Assembly (NCBI RefSeq): GCF_900107135.1
Contig: NZ_FNOV01000008.1
Coordinates: 186,001 to 250,000 of the forward strand
Direction: 5' to 3'
Source of the DNA: Hymenobacter psychrophilus
GTDB lineage: Bacteria > Bacteroidota > Bacteroidia > Cytophagales > Hymenobacteraceae
DNA: 64,000 bases
Part shown: piece by piece, positions 1 to 8,423 of the stretch
How positions within the stretch are numbered: the stretch's first letter is position 1
Layout of the letters: every line of letters starts with the position of its first letter
The notes under the pieces: model-generated
Database searches by the model: none
What the model saw: the letters and a program-made list of their open reading frames with translations, nothing else
What the model was told of the DNA's origin: nothing
Program-made: the position numbers and the translations under genes

Positions 1-1493
1 TCTTCAAGGCGCTTGGCGATGCCAATAACGGCCATCTGGCCCCATAGGCCGAGGTCCTTGATGGCCTTGACGGCCATGCTGAGCTGGCCCTTACCGCCGT
101 CGACAATCACGAGCTGGGGCAGAGAGGCACCTTCATCGGTGAGGCGGCGGTAGCGGCGGGTTACCACTTCGTACATCGAGTCGAAGTCGTTGGGGCCGAT
201 GACGGTTTTGATGTGGTAGTGCCGGTAGTCCTTTTTGCTGGGCCGCGCGTTGCGGAAACACACCATGGCGGCCACCGGATTGTCGCCCTGGAAGTTGGAG
301 TTGTCGAAGCATTCGATGTGCTTGGGCAGCTCGGTCAGGCGCAAATCCTTCTTGATGGTTTCCATGATGCGCACTTCATTGAGGTCCTTGCTCCGGTCGT
401 TCATGCTCTCCTTTTCCTTGCGCAGGTAAAGCACGTTTTTAAGGCTCAGCTCCAGCAGCTTGCGCTTGTCGCCAATCTGGGGCTGGGCCACCGTTACGCC
501 GGGCAGCGGCAGGGGCGGTAAGGCCACGTTGGTCAGGATTTCCTTGGATTCGCTCTCGAACTCCTCGCGCATCTGCATCACCAGCACGGCCAGTACCTCA
601 TCGTCGGGCTCGTCGAGCTTCTTTTGCACCTCCACCGACTGCGTAAGTACAATGCTGCCGTTCATCACCTTGAGGTAGCTGATAAAAGCCGACTTCTCGT
701 TGGAGGCAATGGCGAATACGTCGATGTTGGTCAGGTTGGCATTGACGATGGTGCTCTTGGTCTGGAACTCGTCGAGCTTGTCGAGCTTCACCTTGAACTG
801 GTGGGCCAGCTCGTACTGCTGCTCCTGGGCCGCCTGAGCCATCCGCTCGCGGAAGTACTGCTTGGGCAGCCGCAGGTCGCCGTTGAGAATCTGCCGGATC
901 TGCTGGATGTACTGGTTGTAGGTTTCCTCGTCCTGATTGCCCACGCAGGGGCCCTTGCAGTTGCCGAGGTGGTACTCCAGGCACACCTTGAACTTGCCGG
1001 CCTCGATGTTGGCCTCCGAGAGGTTGTAGGTGCAGGTGCGCAGCGGGTACAGCGCCCGCATCAGCTCCAGCAGCAGGTTCATGCCCGTTACGTTGGCGTA
1101 GGGGCCGTAGTAGTGGCCGTCGCCGGGGCGCTTGGTGCGGGTGGGGATGATGCGCGGGAAACGCTCGTTGGTCAGCAGCAGGTAGGGGTACGTCTTGCCA
1201 TCTTTCAGCAGGATGTTGTACCTGGGCTGGTGCTGCTTGATGAGGTTGTTTTCGAGCAGAAACGCATCCGACTCCGAGTCCACAATCGTGAACTCGATGC
1301 GCCGGATGTTCCTGACCAGCTGTTGGGTTTTCTTGTTGTGGTCCTGCTTGGTAAAGTAGCTGCTAACCCGCTTGCGCAGGTCAATAGCCTTGCCCACGTA
1401 GATAATTGTTTCTTCGTCGCCGAAGTACTTGTACACCCCCGGACGGTGCGGGAGCTGGCGGATTTGGTCTTGCAGCTCAGGAGAAGCGGCCAT
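1..1493 (-). CDS. uvrC: UvrABC excinuclease subunit C (partial, 3' end beyond window)
   Basis: Nucleotide excision repair endonuclease that makes the two incisions around a lesion bound by UvrB. The visible 497 residues begin MAASPELQDQIRQLP and contain the GIY-YIG nuclease core (GVYKYFGDEETIIYVGKA, about residues 20-37), the Cys-rich stretch (CLEYHLGNCKGPC), a UvrB-binding UVR-like helix and the start of the C-terminal endonuclease domain (ECFDNSNFQGDNPVAAMV, then VIVDGGKGQLS). The gene runs off the left edge, so the helix-hairpin-helix end is missing here. The ATG at 1493-1491 is the only start that leaves a normal N-terminus; no Shine-Dalgarno is visible, as usual in Bacteroidota. Confidence 0.95.
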   Translation of the reverse strand, partial: MAASPELQDQIRQLPHRPGVYKYFGDEETIIYVGKAIDLRKRVSSYFTKQDHNKKTQQLVRNIRRIEFTIVDSESDAFLLENNLIKQHQPRYNILLKDGKTYPYLLLTNERFPRIIPTRTKRPGDGHYYGPYANVTGMNLLLELMRALYPLRTCTYNLSEANIEAGKFKVCLEYHLGNCKGPCVGNQDEETYNQYIQQIRQILNGDLRLPKQYFRERMAQAAQEQQYELAHQFKVKLDKLDEFQTKSTIVNANLTNIDVFAIASNEKSAFISYLKVMNGSIVLTQSVEVQKKLDEPDDEVLAVLVMQMREEFESESKEILTNVALPPLPLPGVTVAQPQIGDKRKLLELSLKNVLYLRKEKESMNDRSKDLNEVRIMETIKKDLRLTELPKHIECFDNSNFQGDNPVAAMVCFRNARPSKKDYRHYHIKTVIGPNDFDSMYEVVTRRYRRLTDEGASLPQLVIVDGGKGQLSMAVKAIKDLGLWGQMAVIGIAKRLE

Positions 1494-1643
1494 ATGCTAG
1501 TATATTTTCGCTGGTTTTTCAGCTGATTATGCTGGTCCCGGATGACAGTCCGGTATGCTTTCAATGCTACGCTTACTGTTTGTTAGAAGATACGGATGAC
1601 AGAGGAGTGGCCGATTTCTTTACGGAGCTAAAGCAAAGGCTCA

Positions 1644-1680
1644 ACAAAAAATGTGGCTAGGATGTCCCGGCCACATTCTG
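1644..1680 (-). terminator. Terminator after the PBP gene
   Basis: Read leftward, an 8-bp stem (AATGTGGC / GCCACATT) with a loop of about 12 nt is followed by a T run. It lies about 50 bases past the stop codon of the penicillin-binding protein gene and before uvrC, so uvrC probably has its own promoter. Confidence 0.65.
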
Positions 1681-1725
1681 TAAAAGTCAATTCAATCAGC
1701 GAGAAACCAGCGGAAATATGTGTTG

Positions 1726-4077
1726 TTAGATGTCCTCGCCCCGCAAGTCTTCCAGTTTTACCTGATTGAGTTTTTCGTCGCTTGGGATGGTGTCGCGTTG
1801 GCCGCCCGGGCCGCCGTAGTAGCGTGAGCAGTCGGTTTCGATGGTGAGCGAGGCTGGTTTGGGGAAGGCGCCAGTATTGATGTCGAGGCTCTTGTCGGCG
1901 TATACTTTCTTCATGAACAGACCGTACATGGGCAGGGCCATGCGCGAGCCCTGGCCGTAGTAGCCGTTGCGGAAGTGGATGCTGCGGTCTTCGCCACCCA
2001 CCCACATACCGCACACCAGGTCAGGCGTGAGGCCCATAAACCAGCCGTCGGAGTAGTTGTTGGTGGTACCGGTTTTACCGCCCATCTCGCCCTTAAACTT
2101 GAAGCCGGTTTTGAGAATGATGCTGGTGCCGCCGCGCTCCTCGGTGGCCCCACGCAGCATGTAGGTCATCAGGTAGGCCGTTTCCTCGCTCAACGCCTCG
2201 CGGGTCTGCGGAATGAATTCGCGCAGTACGTTACCATTCTTGTCCTCAATGCGTGTCACCATGACCGGCGAGGTCCAGATGCCCTTATTGACGAACGTGC
2301 TGTAGGCGCCCACCATCTCGTAAATGCTGACATCGGACGAGCCGAAGCCCACGGCCGGTACCGCCTCGATAGGGGAGGTAATACCCAGGCGCTTGGCGTA
2401 GCTGACCACCGTTTCGGGGCCCAGCTTCTGCACGACCCAGGCCGTAATCGAGTTCATGGAGCGGGCCAGGGCCTGCCGCAGCGTGAAGGTGCGGCCCGAA
2501 TACGAGCCCTCGAAGTTGCGGGGCGTGTAGGCCGCCCGCCCCGCAACGGCCGGGAACGTGGTGGCTACGTCGGGGCGCTGGTAGCAGGGCGAGTAGCCCT
2601 GGTCGATGGCGGCTACGTACACGAACGGCTTGAACGTAGAGCCCGGCTGGCGCTTGCCCTGGCGCACGTGGTCGTACTTGATGTATTTGTAGTTGATGCC
2701 GCCCACCCAGGCCTTCACCCGGCCATTGAGCGGGTTGATGGCAATGAAGCCCGCCCGCATCAGCCGCTTGTAATAGGCCAGCGAGTCCATCGGCGACATC
2801 ACCACTTCCTTCTCGTTATTGGGGCTGTTCCAGTTGAAGACCTTCATCGGGTACTTCTTATTGAGGTAGAACTTCACCGAGTCGGGCTGATCGGGGAAGC
2901 GGCCCTGCAGGGAGCGGTAGCGGCCGGTGCGCTTGATGGAGGTAGCCAGGAAGCCCGGAATCACCCGGCCGCTTTCGTCGCGCCAGGGCAGCTGGCCTTT
3001 CCACTGCTGGTCAAACCACTTCTGCTGCAGCTTCATGTGCTCGGCCACGGCCGACTCGGCATACTTCTGCATCCGCGAGTCGATGGTCGTGTATATTTTC
3101 AGGCCGTCGGAGTACAGGTCGTGGTCGGTTTCCTTGGCCCATTGGCGCAGTTCCTTGCTCACTTCCACCCGGAAATAGGGCGCAATACCCTCGTTCTGGT
3201 TTTCTACCTGGTAGTCGAGCTTCATGGGCTGCAGCGTGTCGGTGTGCAGCTGCTGAGCATCAACATAGCCATACTTGTTCATCTGGCGCAGTACCCAGTT
3301 GCGGCGCAACCGCGAGCGGGCCGGATTGAACTTGGGGCTGAAGCGCGAGGGCGCGTTTAGTACGCCTACCAGCGTGGCCGCTTCGGCCCGGGTCAGCTGC
3401 ATCGGCTTCTTGCCGAAAAACGTTTTAGACGCCGTGTTGATACCGAACGCGTTGGAGCCGTAGTCGTTGGTGTTGAGGTACATGCGCAGAATTTCGCGCT
3501 TGGTGTAGCTGCGCTCCAGCCGCACGGCCAATATCCACTCCTTGGTTTTGGTAATGAGCATGCGCAGGCCCGGCACGTCGCTGAGTACTCCGTCGTTAAG
3601 GTCGCCGCGGGTGCGGAACAGCACTTTCGCCAGCTGCTGGGTGAGCGTGGAGCCGCCGCCGCCGCCGCCGCCGGTCAGCAAACCGGCCGCCACCCGGCCC
3701 GTAGCCTTGGCGTCAATGCCGGAGTGCTCCTCAAAACGGGCGTCCTCGGTGGCAATCAGGGCATCTACCAAGTGCTGGGGCAGGTCTTCGTACTCGGCGG
3801 GCGTGCGGTTTTCGCGGAAATACTTGCCCATCAGCACGTTGTCAGATGAGTAAATTTCCGAGGCCAGCTCGCTGCGCGGATTCTCCAGCGACTTAAGGTT
3901 GGGCATGCGCCCGAACAGGTTCAAAAAATTCGCGCTGACGGCCCACACGTAGAACACCACCCCTATCAACCCGAGGCCGAATAGCATCCAAAAGGAGCGG
4001 GCCCACCCGGTATAGCGCCCGGGGCGGTTGGGTTTAGGGCGAGATGCAGCAGCTTTTTTAGTGGCAGAAGAAGCCAT
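1726..4077 (-). CDS. Class A penicillin-binding protein (PBP1A type), bifunctional transglycosylase/transpeptidase
   Basis: Polymerises and cross-links peptidoglycan on the outer face of the inner membrane. 783 residues: a basic cytoplasmic tail, one membrane anchor (about 27-50), a GT51 glycosyltransferase domain with the catalytic Glu in ATEDARFEEHSGID and the second motif GSTLTQQLAK, then a transpeptidase domain with the SxxK nucleophile in PGSTFKPF, SMN, and KTGTTNN. All catalytic motifs are present, so it should be active. A run of seven Gly encoded by (GGC)7 directly precedes the STLTQQ motif, longer than the usual two or three Gly. It lies downstream of porW in the same direction, separated by an inverted-repeat cassette. 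Length and domain order fit the family. Confidence 0.95.
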   Translation of the reverse strand: MASSATKKAAASRPKPNRPGRYTGWARSFWMLFGLGLIGVVFYVWAVSANFLNLFGRMPNLKSLENPRSELASEIYSSDNVLMGKYFRENRTPAEYEDLPQHLVDALIATEDARFEEHSGIDAKATGRVAAGLLTGGGGGGGSTLTQQLAKVLFRTRGDLNDGVLSDVPGLRMLITKTKEWILAVRLERSYTKREILRMYLNTNDYGSNAFGINTASKTFFGKKPMQLTRAEAATLVGVLNAPSRFSPKFNPARSRLRRNWVLRQMNKYGYVDAQQLHTDTLQPMKLDYQVENQNEGIAPYFRVEVSKELRQWAKETDHDLYSDGLKIYTTIDSRMQKYAESAVAEHMKLQQKWFDQQWKGQLPWRDESGRVIPGFLATSIKRTGRYRSLQGRFPDQPDSVKFYLNKKYPMKVFNWNSPNNEKEVVMSPMDSLAYYKRLMRAGFIAINPLNGRVKAWVGGINYKYIKYDHVRQGKRQPGSTFKPFVYVAAIDQGYSPCYQRPDVATTFPAVAGRAAYTPRNFEGSYSGRTFTLRQALARSMNSITAWVVQKLGPETVVSYAKRLGITSPIEAVPAVGFGSSDVSIYEMVGAYSTFVNKGIWTSPVMVTRIEDKNGNVLREFIPQTREALSEETAYLMTYMLRGATEERGGTSIILKTGFKFKGEMGGKTGTTNNYSDGWFMGLTPDLVCGMWVGGEDRSIHFRNGYYGQGSRMALPMYGLFMKKVYADKSLDINTGAFPKPASLTIETDCSRYYGGPGGQRDTIPSDEKLNQVKLEDLRGEDI
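3652..3672. repeat. (GCC)7 trinucleotide microsatellite inside the PBP gene
   Basis: Seven perfect GCC units on the plus strand, read as seven Gly codons in the PBP gene, sit in the glycosyltransferase active-site loop just before STLTQQ. Slippage would change the number of Gly residues without a frameshift. Confidence 0.85.
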
Positions 4078-4088
4078 TTCGGGGAGTT

Positions 4089-4204
4089 AAAAATCAAAAA
4101 TTAAAAGTGAAAAATTATACTCAAAAAAATCGGCTAACAGCAAAAATATGCGGTTGAGACAAGCCAGGACAGTATTTTTGATTTTTCGCTTTTCGTTTTT
4201 AATT
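4089..4204. repeat. Inverted-arm cassette with A-rich heptamer arms
   Basis: Left arm 4089-4116 reads as four heptads (AAAAATC, AAAAATT, AAAAGTG, AAAAATT). Right arm 4174-4204 reads ATTTTTG, ATTTTTC, GCTTTTC, GTTTTTA, the inverted counterpart. The core is about 57 bases. In the direction of transcription it starts 5 bases after the porW stop and ends 11 bases before the PBP start, the same stop-to-start layout as the AGCTGTT cassettes elsewhere in the window. Confidence 0.7.
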
Positions 4205-4209
4205 CAAAG

Positions 4210-7200
4210 TTAACGGTAGTTTTGGTCGTAGAAACGCTGATATTCGGTGGCGTTTCCTGCCTGCAGCAATACTGGCAGGTTATCAATACCAACGACCAGC
4301 GTTTGGTAACCCGCCCCGCGCAGCTTGCTCAGCGGCGATTGGGGGCCGCGCAGTTTCAGGGCGTAGCTCTGGGCCAGCTTGGCATTGCCTAATCCCTCAA
4401 TGATGATGGCTTCCTCGGTCGTGTTCAGGGTCTGGCGGCGTACCAACAGGCTGCTCGACTTGTAGAAGCGGCCGTTGTAGGCAGTTAGCTGACCCGGTAA
4501 ATCAGCCAGCAGCGGCGCGTCTTTGGCCACCACAACAAGCACCGAGTGTCCGACCGCCAAATCAGCCTTGTAAGGGGATGCCGGGACGGCCGGCGGCGTA
4601 GCAGCGGGGGCAGGAGCCGGAGCAGCAGGCGCCGGAGCTGTAGGAGCAGGGTTGGTTGCCGGGGTGCCAGTGGGCGCAGGGGTAGCCGGCACGGTGGGCG
4701 TAGCGGGCATTTCCGGAGTGGGTTCGGTGGGCGTCGTTAACCCAGCCGCTTTCTTTTTCGGCGCGGCGGGCACCTTCTGGCCCCGGGCACGGGCCTGCGC
4801 GGCGGCGCGCCGTGCGGCCAGGGCCTCCTCTGCTGGCGTCAGCGGTACGGGGGCGGCCGGAACAACCGTCGGCTCAATGGGCGTGGACGTGGGGGTTGCT
4901 GGTGCAGTTCCGTCCGGCTTGGGTAGGGTTGGATTGAGCGTGCCGGCGGGGGCAGCCGGGGCGGTGCCGGGCCGGGAGACCGGCGTGACGGGCGCGGGCA
5001 GTAGCACCTGCGGAACGGGCTCGGGCCGGAAGCGGCGCACCGAGCGCGGCTCAATCTCGCCGGGCCGAAACTCCGATTTGCCCGGCTCGGTGGTGCTGGC
5101 CATGGCCCCGGCAATCTGGCCCTGTTCGTATTTCTGGTAGGTTTCGAGTAGCGTCGAGGCTTTGGCAGCCAGCGGGCTTTCGGGGTAATCTTTGTAGAAC
5201 TTCTCCACGGCGGCTTTGGCCGTAGGCGGCGGCTGGGTTCGCACGCTCAGTAGCGCCCCTAGGTAGGCCACTTGGTCGTTGAGGTCGTTTTCGGGGTACT
5301 GGGCTTTTGCCTGGGTTAGGGTGGCACCCGCTTTCTTGAAATCCTGCCGCTTGTAGGCCGCAAAGGCCGAATCGACCAACACTGCCACCTTGGCATTGGC
5401 CACCGAAGTGCGCCGCAGGTAGTCGGGGTCGGCCACCAGGCGGGCGTACGACGAGTTAGGATAGGCCTGGCGTAGCCGGGCGGCGTACTGCTCGGCGGTG
5501 GCCGCGTCGCGCTCCTTTTTAATCAGGTACAGAATGTACAGCGTTTCGGGCGTGTGTGGGCCCTGCGGGTAGCGTTGCAGCTGGGTTTCGTAGGTTTCCA
5601 CGGCCTTCTCGGGCTCGCGCAGCTGCTGGTTATAGATGCCGCCCAGCTGGTACAGCGCTTCCTGCGTCTGGTCGTTGGAGGTAGCCAGCAGCGCGGGCGT
5701 GAGCGGCACATTCTGCCGGTACTGGCCTACCAACTCGCGCAGCTGGGCCTGCGGGTCGGCGGGCGCGGCATTGTCCCCGGTGCCCAGCGCCGAGCCGTTG
5801 ACAACGGTGCTGGTGTTGCCGGCAATGCCAACGGGCACGCTGCCGCCCTGCGGCGTTACGGGCGAGTTGCTGGCTTGCGTGACCGTGCGCCAGTTGTCCT
5901 GCAGCGGCCGGTCGCCCCAGCGCCTGATAAAGTCGTTGCGGGCCGTACTCAGGGCGGTGGGGTTGTCGAAGTACCACTTGCCCCCGGTGTTCACCGCCAG
6001 GAAGTCCTCCGAGTTGATGTCTGGCTGCAGGTCGCGGCCGGGAGCCAGGCCCACGGCGGTTTGCTGCAACGCCTGCTGGCGCTCCTGCTCCTTGGCCTGG
6101 CGGGCCGCCAGCAGGTCGGCCTGGCGCTGGCGCTCGGCCAGTTCGGCTTCGGCGTAGCTGGTCAGGCGGGCCGTCAGCTCGTCGGGGGTGAGGCGGGCCA
6201 AGGCCTGGAGGCTGTCCTGGGTTTCCACTACGGCTAGCTGCCGGGCAAAATCCTGCAAAATCCCAGACCGCTCGGCTACGGCCTCGTAAGCCGGGTTAGT
6301 TTTGGGCATCACCTGCACCGTGCTGTCGTAGTAGGCCGCGGCCAGCCGGTAGCGTTGCAGGTTTTCGTAATAGATACGGCCCTGCAGCAGGTAGGTGTAC
6401 GATTTCTGGGCCGGGTTGCCCTTGGGTACGCGCACCGATTTTTCGAGCAGCGCCAGGGCCGCCGGGAAGCGCTCCTGCCGGTATTCGAACCGGCCCATCT
6501 CGTAGTAAATCTTATCGGTGTACTCCTTGTTGTTGGGGTCTTTGAGCAGCTTGGCGAAGTACTTATCCAGCCGGGCGCGGTCGTTGAGGTTCAGGTCGGA
6601 TACCTGGCCCAGCATCAGCTTACTATAGAAATCCAGCTCGTAAGGCGGGTTTTTCTTCAGAATCTGATTCAGTTGGGCGTAGGCCTTCTTGTCTTCGCCC
6701 TGATTCTGATAGAGCTGGGCCAGCACGTAGCGGGTGCGCGACTGCTCGTTCTTCTCCTCGATATAAGGAATAGCCTTTTCGAGGTTTTCAATGGCCAGCT
6801 TCGGCTCGTTTACCCGCTGATAGTACTCGGCGCGGGTCAGGAACAGGGCGCGGGCGTTGCGCTCGGTGCCGGCTTCTTTGTCGAGGATGTTCGATACGGC
6901 CGCCACGTTGTCCAGCTCGTCGAGGGCCAGAAAGGTGCGCATGAGCCAGACGAGGGCCTCGTGGCGGGCGTTCAGGTCTTTGCCGGTGCTGTTGACGTAC
7001 TTGAACGTCTTGGCTGCATCCTCGAACTCGCGCTTGTAGTAGCGGGCCTGCCCAATGAGCAGGTAGCTGTCATCCGTCCAGTCGGAGCCCGGGCGGTACT
7101 GCACCGGAATGGAGGCCTTTTTAATGATGTCGTCCATGTCGGCCGTCAGGCGGGTAGCCGTGGGCTCATCAATCACCGGAAACAGCGGCAGCACGCGGTT

Positions 7201-7440
7201 GTAGTCATTCACCCGCTCCGTATTGAGCTTGGCTTCCACTTCCTTCAGCTTCTCGCGGGCCAGGAAGTAGGCATTATCGCGGGCTACCACGTTGTCGTAG
7301 GTGCGGCCAACCAGCGAGCGGCGGTCGGTGCCGGCGCAGCCACCGATGACGGTAGCCAGCAGGCCAGTGGCGGCCAGCACCGCGAAGGGGCGGAAAAGAG
7401 CAGCGCGCAGGGGCGTGGGAGTCGTCGTCGTTGTCGTCAA
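4210..7440 (-). CDS. porW: Type IX secretion system periplasmic lipoprotein PorW/SprE, TPR-rich
   Basis: PorW/SprE is a periplasmic-side lipoprotein needed for type IX secretion and, in gliders, motility. The family signature is near the N-terminus: a lipobox (VIGGC), then a region ending WTDDSYLLIGQARYYKREF, followed by many TPR units to about residue 760. The C-terminal third is a Pro/Ala/Thr-rich spacer followed by a small compact domain. The open frame extends to a GTG at 7515, but the TTG at 7440 gives a normal lipoprotein signal (MTTTTTTPTPLRAALFRPF then a hydrophobic run); no ATG is available, so the start is uncertain. Two proteins with type IX sorting domains in this window fit an active system. 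Upstream neighbour atpZ is divergent. Confidence 0.85.
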   Translation of the reverse strand: MTTTTTTPTPLRAALFRPFAVLAATGLLATVIGGCAGTDRRSLVGRTYDNVVARDNAYFLAREKLKEVEAKLNTERVNDYNRVLPLFPVIDEPTATRLTADMDDIIKKASIPVQYRPGSDWTDDSYLLIGQARYYKREFEDAAKTFKYVNSTGKDLNARHEALVWLMRTFLALDELDNVAAVSNILDKEAGTERNARALFLTRAEYYQRVNEPKLAIENLEKAIPYIEEKNEQSRTRYVLAQLYQNQGEDKKAYAQLNQILKKNPPYELDFYSKLMLGQVSDLNLNDRARLDKYFAKLLKDPNNKEYTDKIYYEMGRFEYRQERFPAALALLEKSVRVPKGNPAQKSYTYLLQGRIYYENLQRYRLAAAYYDSTVQVMPKTNPAYEAVAERSGILQDFARQLAVVETQDSLQALARLTPDELTARLTSYAEAELAERQRQADLLAARQAKEQERQQALQQTAVGLAPGRDLQPDINSEDFLAVNTGGKWYFDNPTALSTARNDFIRRWGDRPLQDNWRTVTQASNSPVTPQGGSVPVGIAGNTSTVVNGSALGTGDNAAPADPQAQLRELVGQYRQNVPLTPALLATSNDQTQEALYQLGGIYNQQLREPEKAVETYETQLQRYPQGPHTPETLYILYLIKKERDAATAEQYAARLRQAYPNSSYARLVADPDYLRRTSVANAKVAVLVDSAFAAYKRQDFKKAGATLTQAKAQYPENDLNDQVAYLGALLSVRTQPPPTAKAAVEKFYKDYPESPLAAKASTLLETYQKYEQGQIAGAMASTTEPGKSEFRPGEIEPRSVRRFRPEPVPQVLLPAPVTPVSRPGTAPAAPAGTLNPTLPKPDGTAPATPTSTPIEPTVVPAAPVPLTPAEEALAARRAAAQARARGQKVPAAPKKKAAGLTTPTEPTPEMPATPTVPATPAPTGTPATNPAPTAPAPAAPAPAPAATPPAVPASPYKADLAVGHSVLVVVAKDAPLLADLPGQLTAYNGRFYKSSSLLVRRQTLNTTEEAIIIEGLGNAKLAQSYALKLRGPQSPLSKLRGAGYQTLVVGIDNLPVLLQAGNATEYQRFYDQNYR

Positions 7441-7589
7441 GGCGGCAGAGAGGATCGGGGCAGAAAGAAGGACGGACGGGAAACGCCCGCCGCCCACCGA
7501 TTCGTTCGGGGGCACGGTTTTTCCAGCAACGTCGCAACCTGGGTAAAAGTACGGCTTTCTGTCCGGACGCTTTCGACCCGCTTACGGTC

Positions 7590-7624
7590 TTGGCGGGCTA
7601 CTAACGCGCCAAGCCTTAATTTTG
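7590..7624 (+). promoter_or_regulatory. Candidate promoter of the ATP synthase operon
   Basis: TAATTTTG at 7617-7624 matches the Bacteroidota -7 element TAnnTTTG, with a TTG at 7590-7592. The spacer (24) is somewhat long. Transcription would start about 20 bases before the atpZ ATG. Confidence 0.5.
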
Positions 7625-7650
7625 TGGTTCCCCCCACCGTCCTGCCCGTT

Positions 7651-7893
7651 ATGGCCAGCCCCGCCAAACCCACCGACCCCAACAACAACAACCCCGACCG
7701 GCTACGCGCCGTGGCCCGCTATTCGGGCATCGGTGTGCAGATGGCGGCCACCATCGGCCTGAGTACCTGGGCTGGCTACTGGCTCGATAAGCACTTTCAG
7801 ACCGAAACGCCCTGGTTTACGCTGGGCCTGATGCTGCTGGGGTTATTTGCGGCCCTCTACAACGTAATTCGGGCAGTAAGCAACGGCGAGTAG
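7651..7893 (+). CDS. atpZ: AtpZ/AtpI-family small membrane protein of the F0F1 operon
   Basis: 80-residue protein with a polar N-terminus and two membrane segments (GVQMAATIGLSTWAGYWLD and WFTLGLMLLGLFAALYNVI), typical of AtpZ, which sits at the head of many ATP synthase operons and is implicated in c-ring assembly or Mg2+ handling. A much longer open frame upstream in phase is antisense to porW and is not used; the ATG at 7651 follows the candidate promoter. First gene of the ATP synthase operon. Confidence 0.85.
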   Translation: MASPAKPTDPNNNNPDRLRAVARYSGIGVQMAATIGLSTWAGYWLDKHFQTETPWFTLGLMLLGLFAALYNVIRAVSNGE

Positions 7894-7967
7894 GAGCGGG
7901 GCTTGTTGCCGCCCGCCGTTGAACAGCACTCCTTAGGCAGTGGGCGGAGACAAGCCCCGCCCCTGCA
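7891..7967. repeat. GGGGCGGGGC-type inverted repeat between atpZ and the next gene
   Basis: Left arm (about 7891-7923, GTAGGAGCGGGGCTTG...) and right arm (about 7940-7967, ...CAAGCCCCGCCCC) are inverted copies; the atpZ stop codon TAG is part of the left arm. A better-preserved copy is at 23288-23397. The element fills the gap from stop to 15 bases before the next ATG. Confidence 0.75.
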
Positions 7968-7982
7968 TTTCCTTTGTTTCCC

Positions 7983-8390
7983 ATGAAATCCTTTCTAAAG
8001 CCCTATCTACTGTTCAGCTTACTCGTTGGCTTCGTGCTTTATGCGCTCCACAGTCAGTTTGGGCCGCGCATCGTGCATCCGTTCACCATCTACACGTTTG
8101 CGTTCTTCTTTGTGCTCACGCTGGTGCTGTACCGGATGATGGAACGACTACTAAAGGCCGATGCCGACAACTTTCTGGTAGCCTACATGGGAGCCATGGT
8201 TGCGCGGCTGCTTTTGTCGCTTACGCTGGTACTGGTGTACCTTTTGCGGGGCGGCGGCCACGAGGGCAACGCCCGCTGGGCCTTCCTCGGTAGCTTCTTC
8301 CTGCTCTATTTTCTCTTCGCCGGGTTTGAAGTATGGGCCGTTCTGAGTAACTTGCGCCCGTTTTCAAAACGGGGCGAAATCACGAAATGA
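7983..8390 (+). CDS. AtpI-like four-helix membrane protein
   Basis: 135 residues with four hydrophobic segments (about 6-24, 38-58, 73-95, 104-125), in the place of the second small membrane gene before atpB in Bacteroidota ATP synthase operons. Its role is inferred from position and topology: probably assistance in F0 assembly. The ATG at 7983 (MKSFLKPYLLFSLL) is preferred over the one three codons upstream because it puts the Lys residues just before the first helix. Sequence alone would not identify it. Confidence 0.65.
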   Translation: MKSFLKPYLLFSLLVGFVLYALHSQFGPRIVHPFTIYTFAFFFVLTLVLYRMMERLLKADADNFLVAYMGAMVARLLLSLTLVLVYLLRGGGHEGNARWAFLGSFFLLYFLFAGFEVWAVLSNLRPFSKRGEITK

Positions 8391-8423
8391 AGATTTTGTG
8401 AGTAAATCCCTAAGCCACTCTGA

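Noticed and set aside
1529..1660. 43-codon plus-strand frame between uvrC and the PBP gene
   Set aside because: It runs into the terminator hairpin of the PBP gene and lacks typical codon use.
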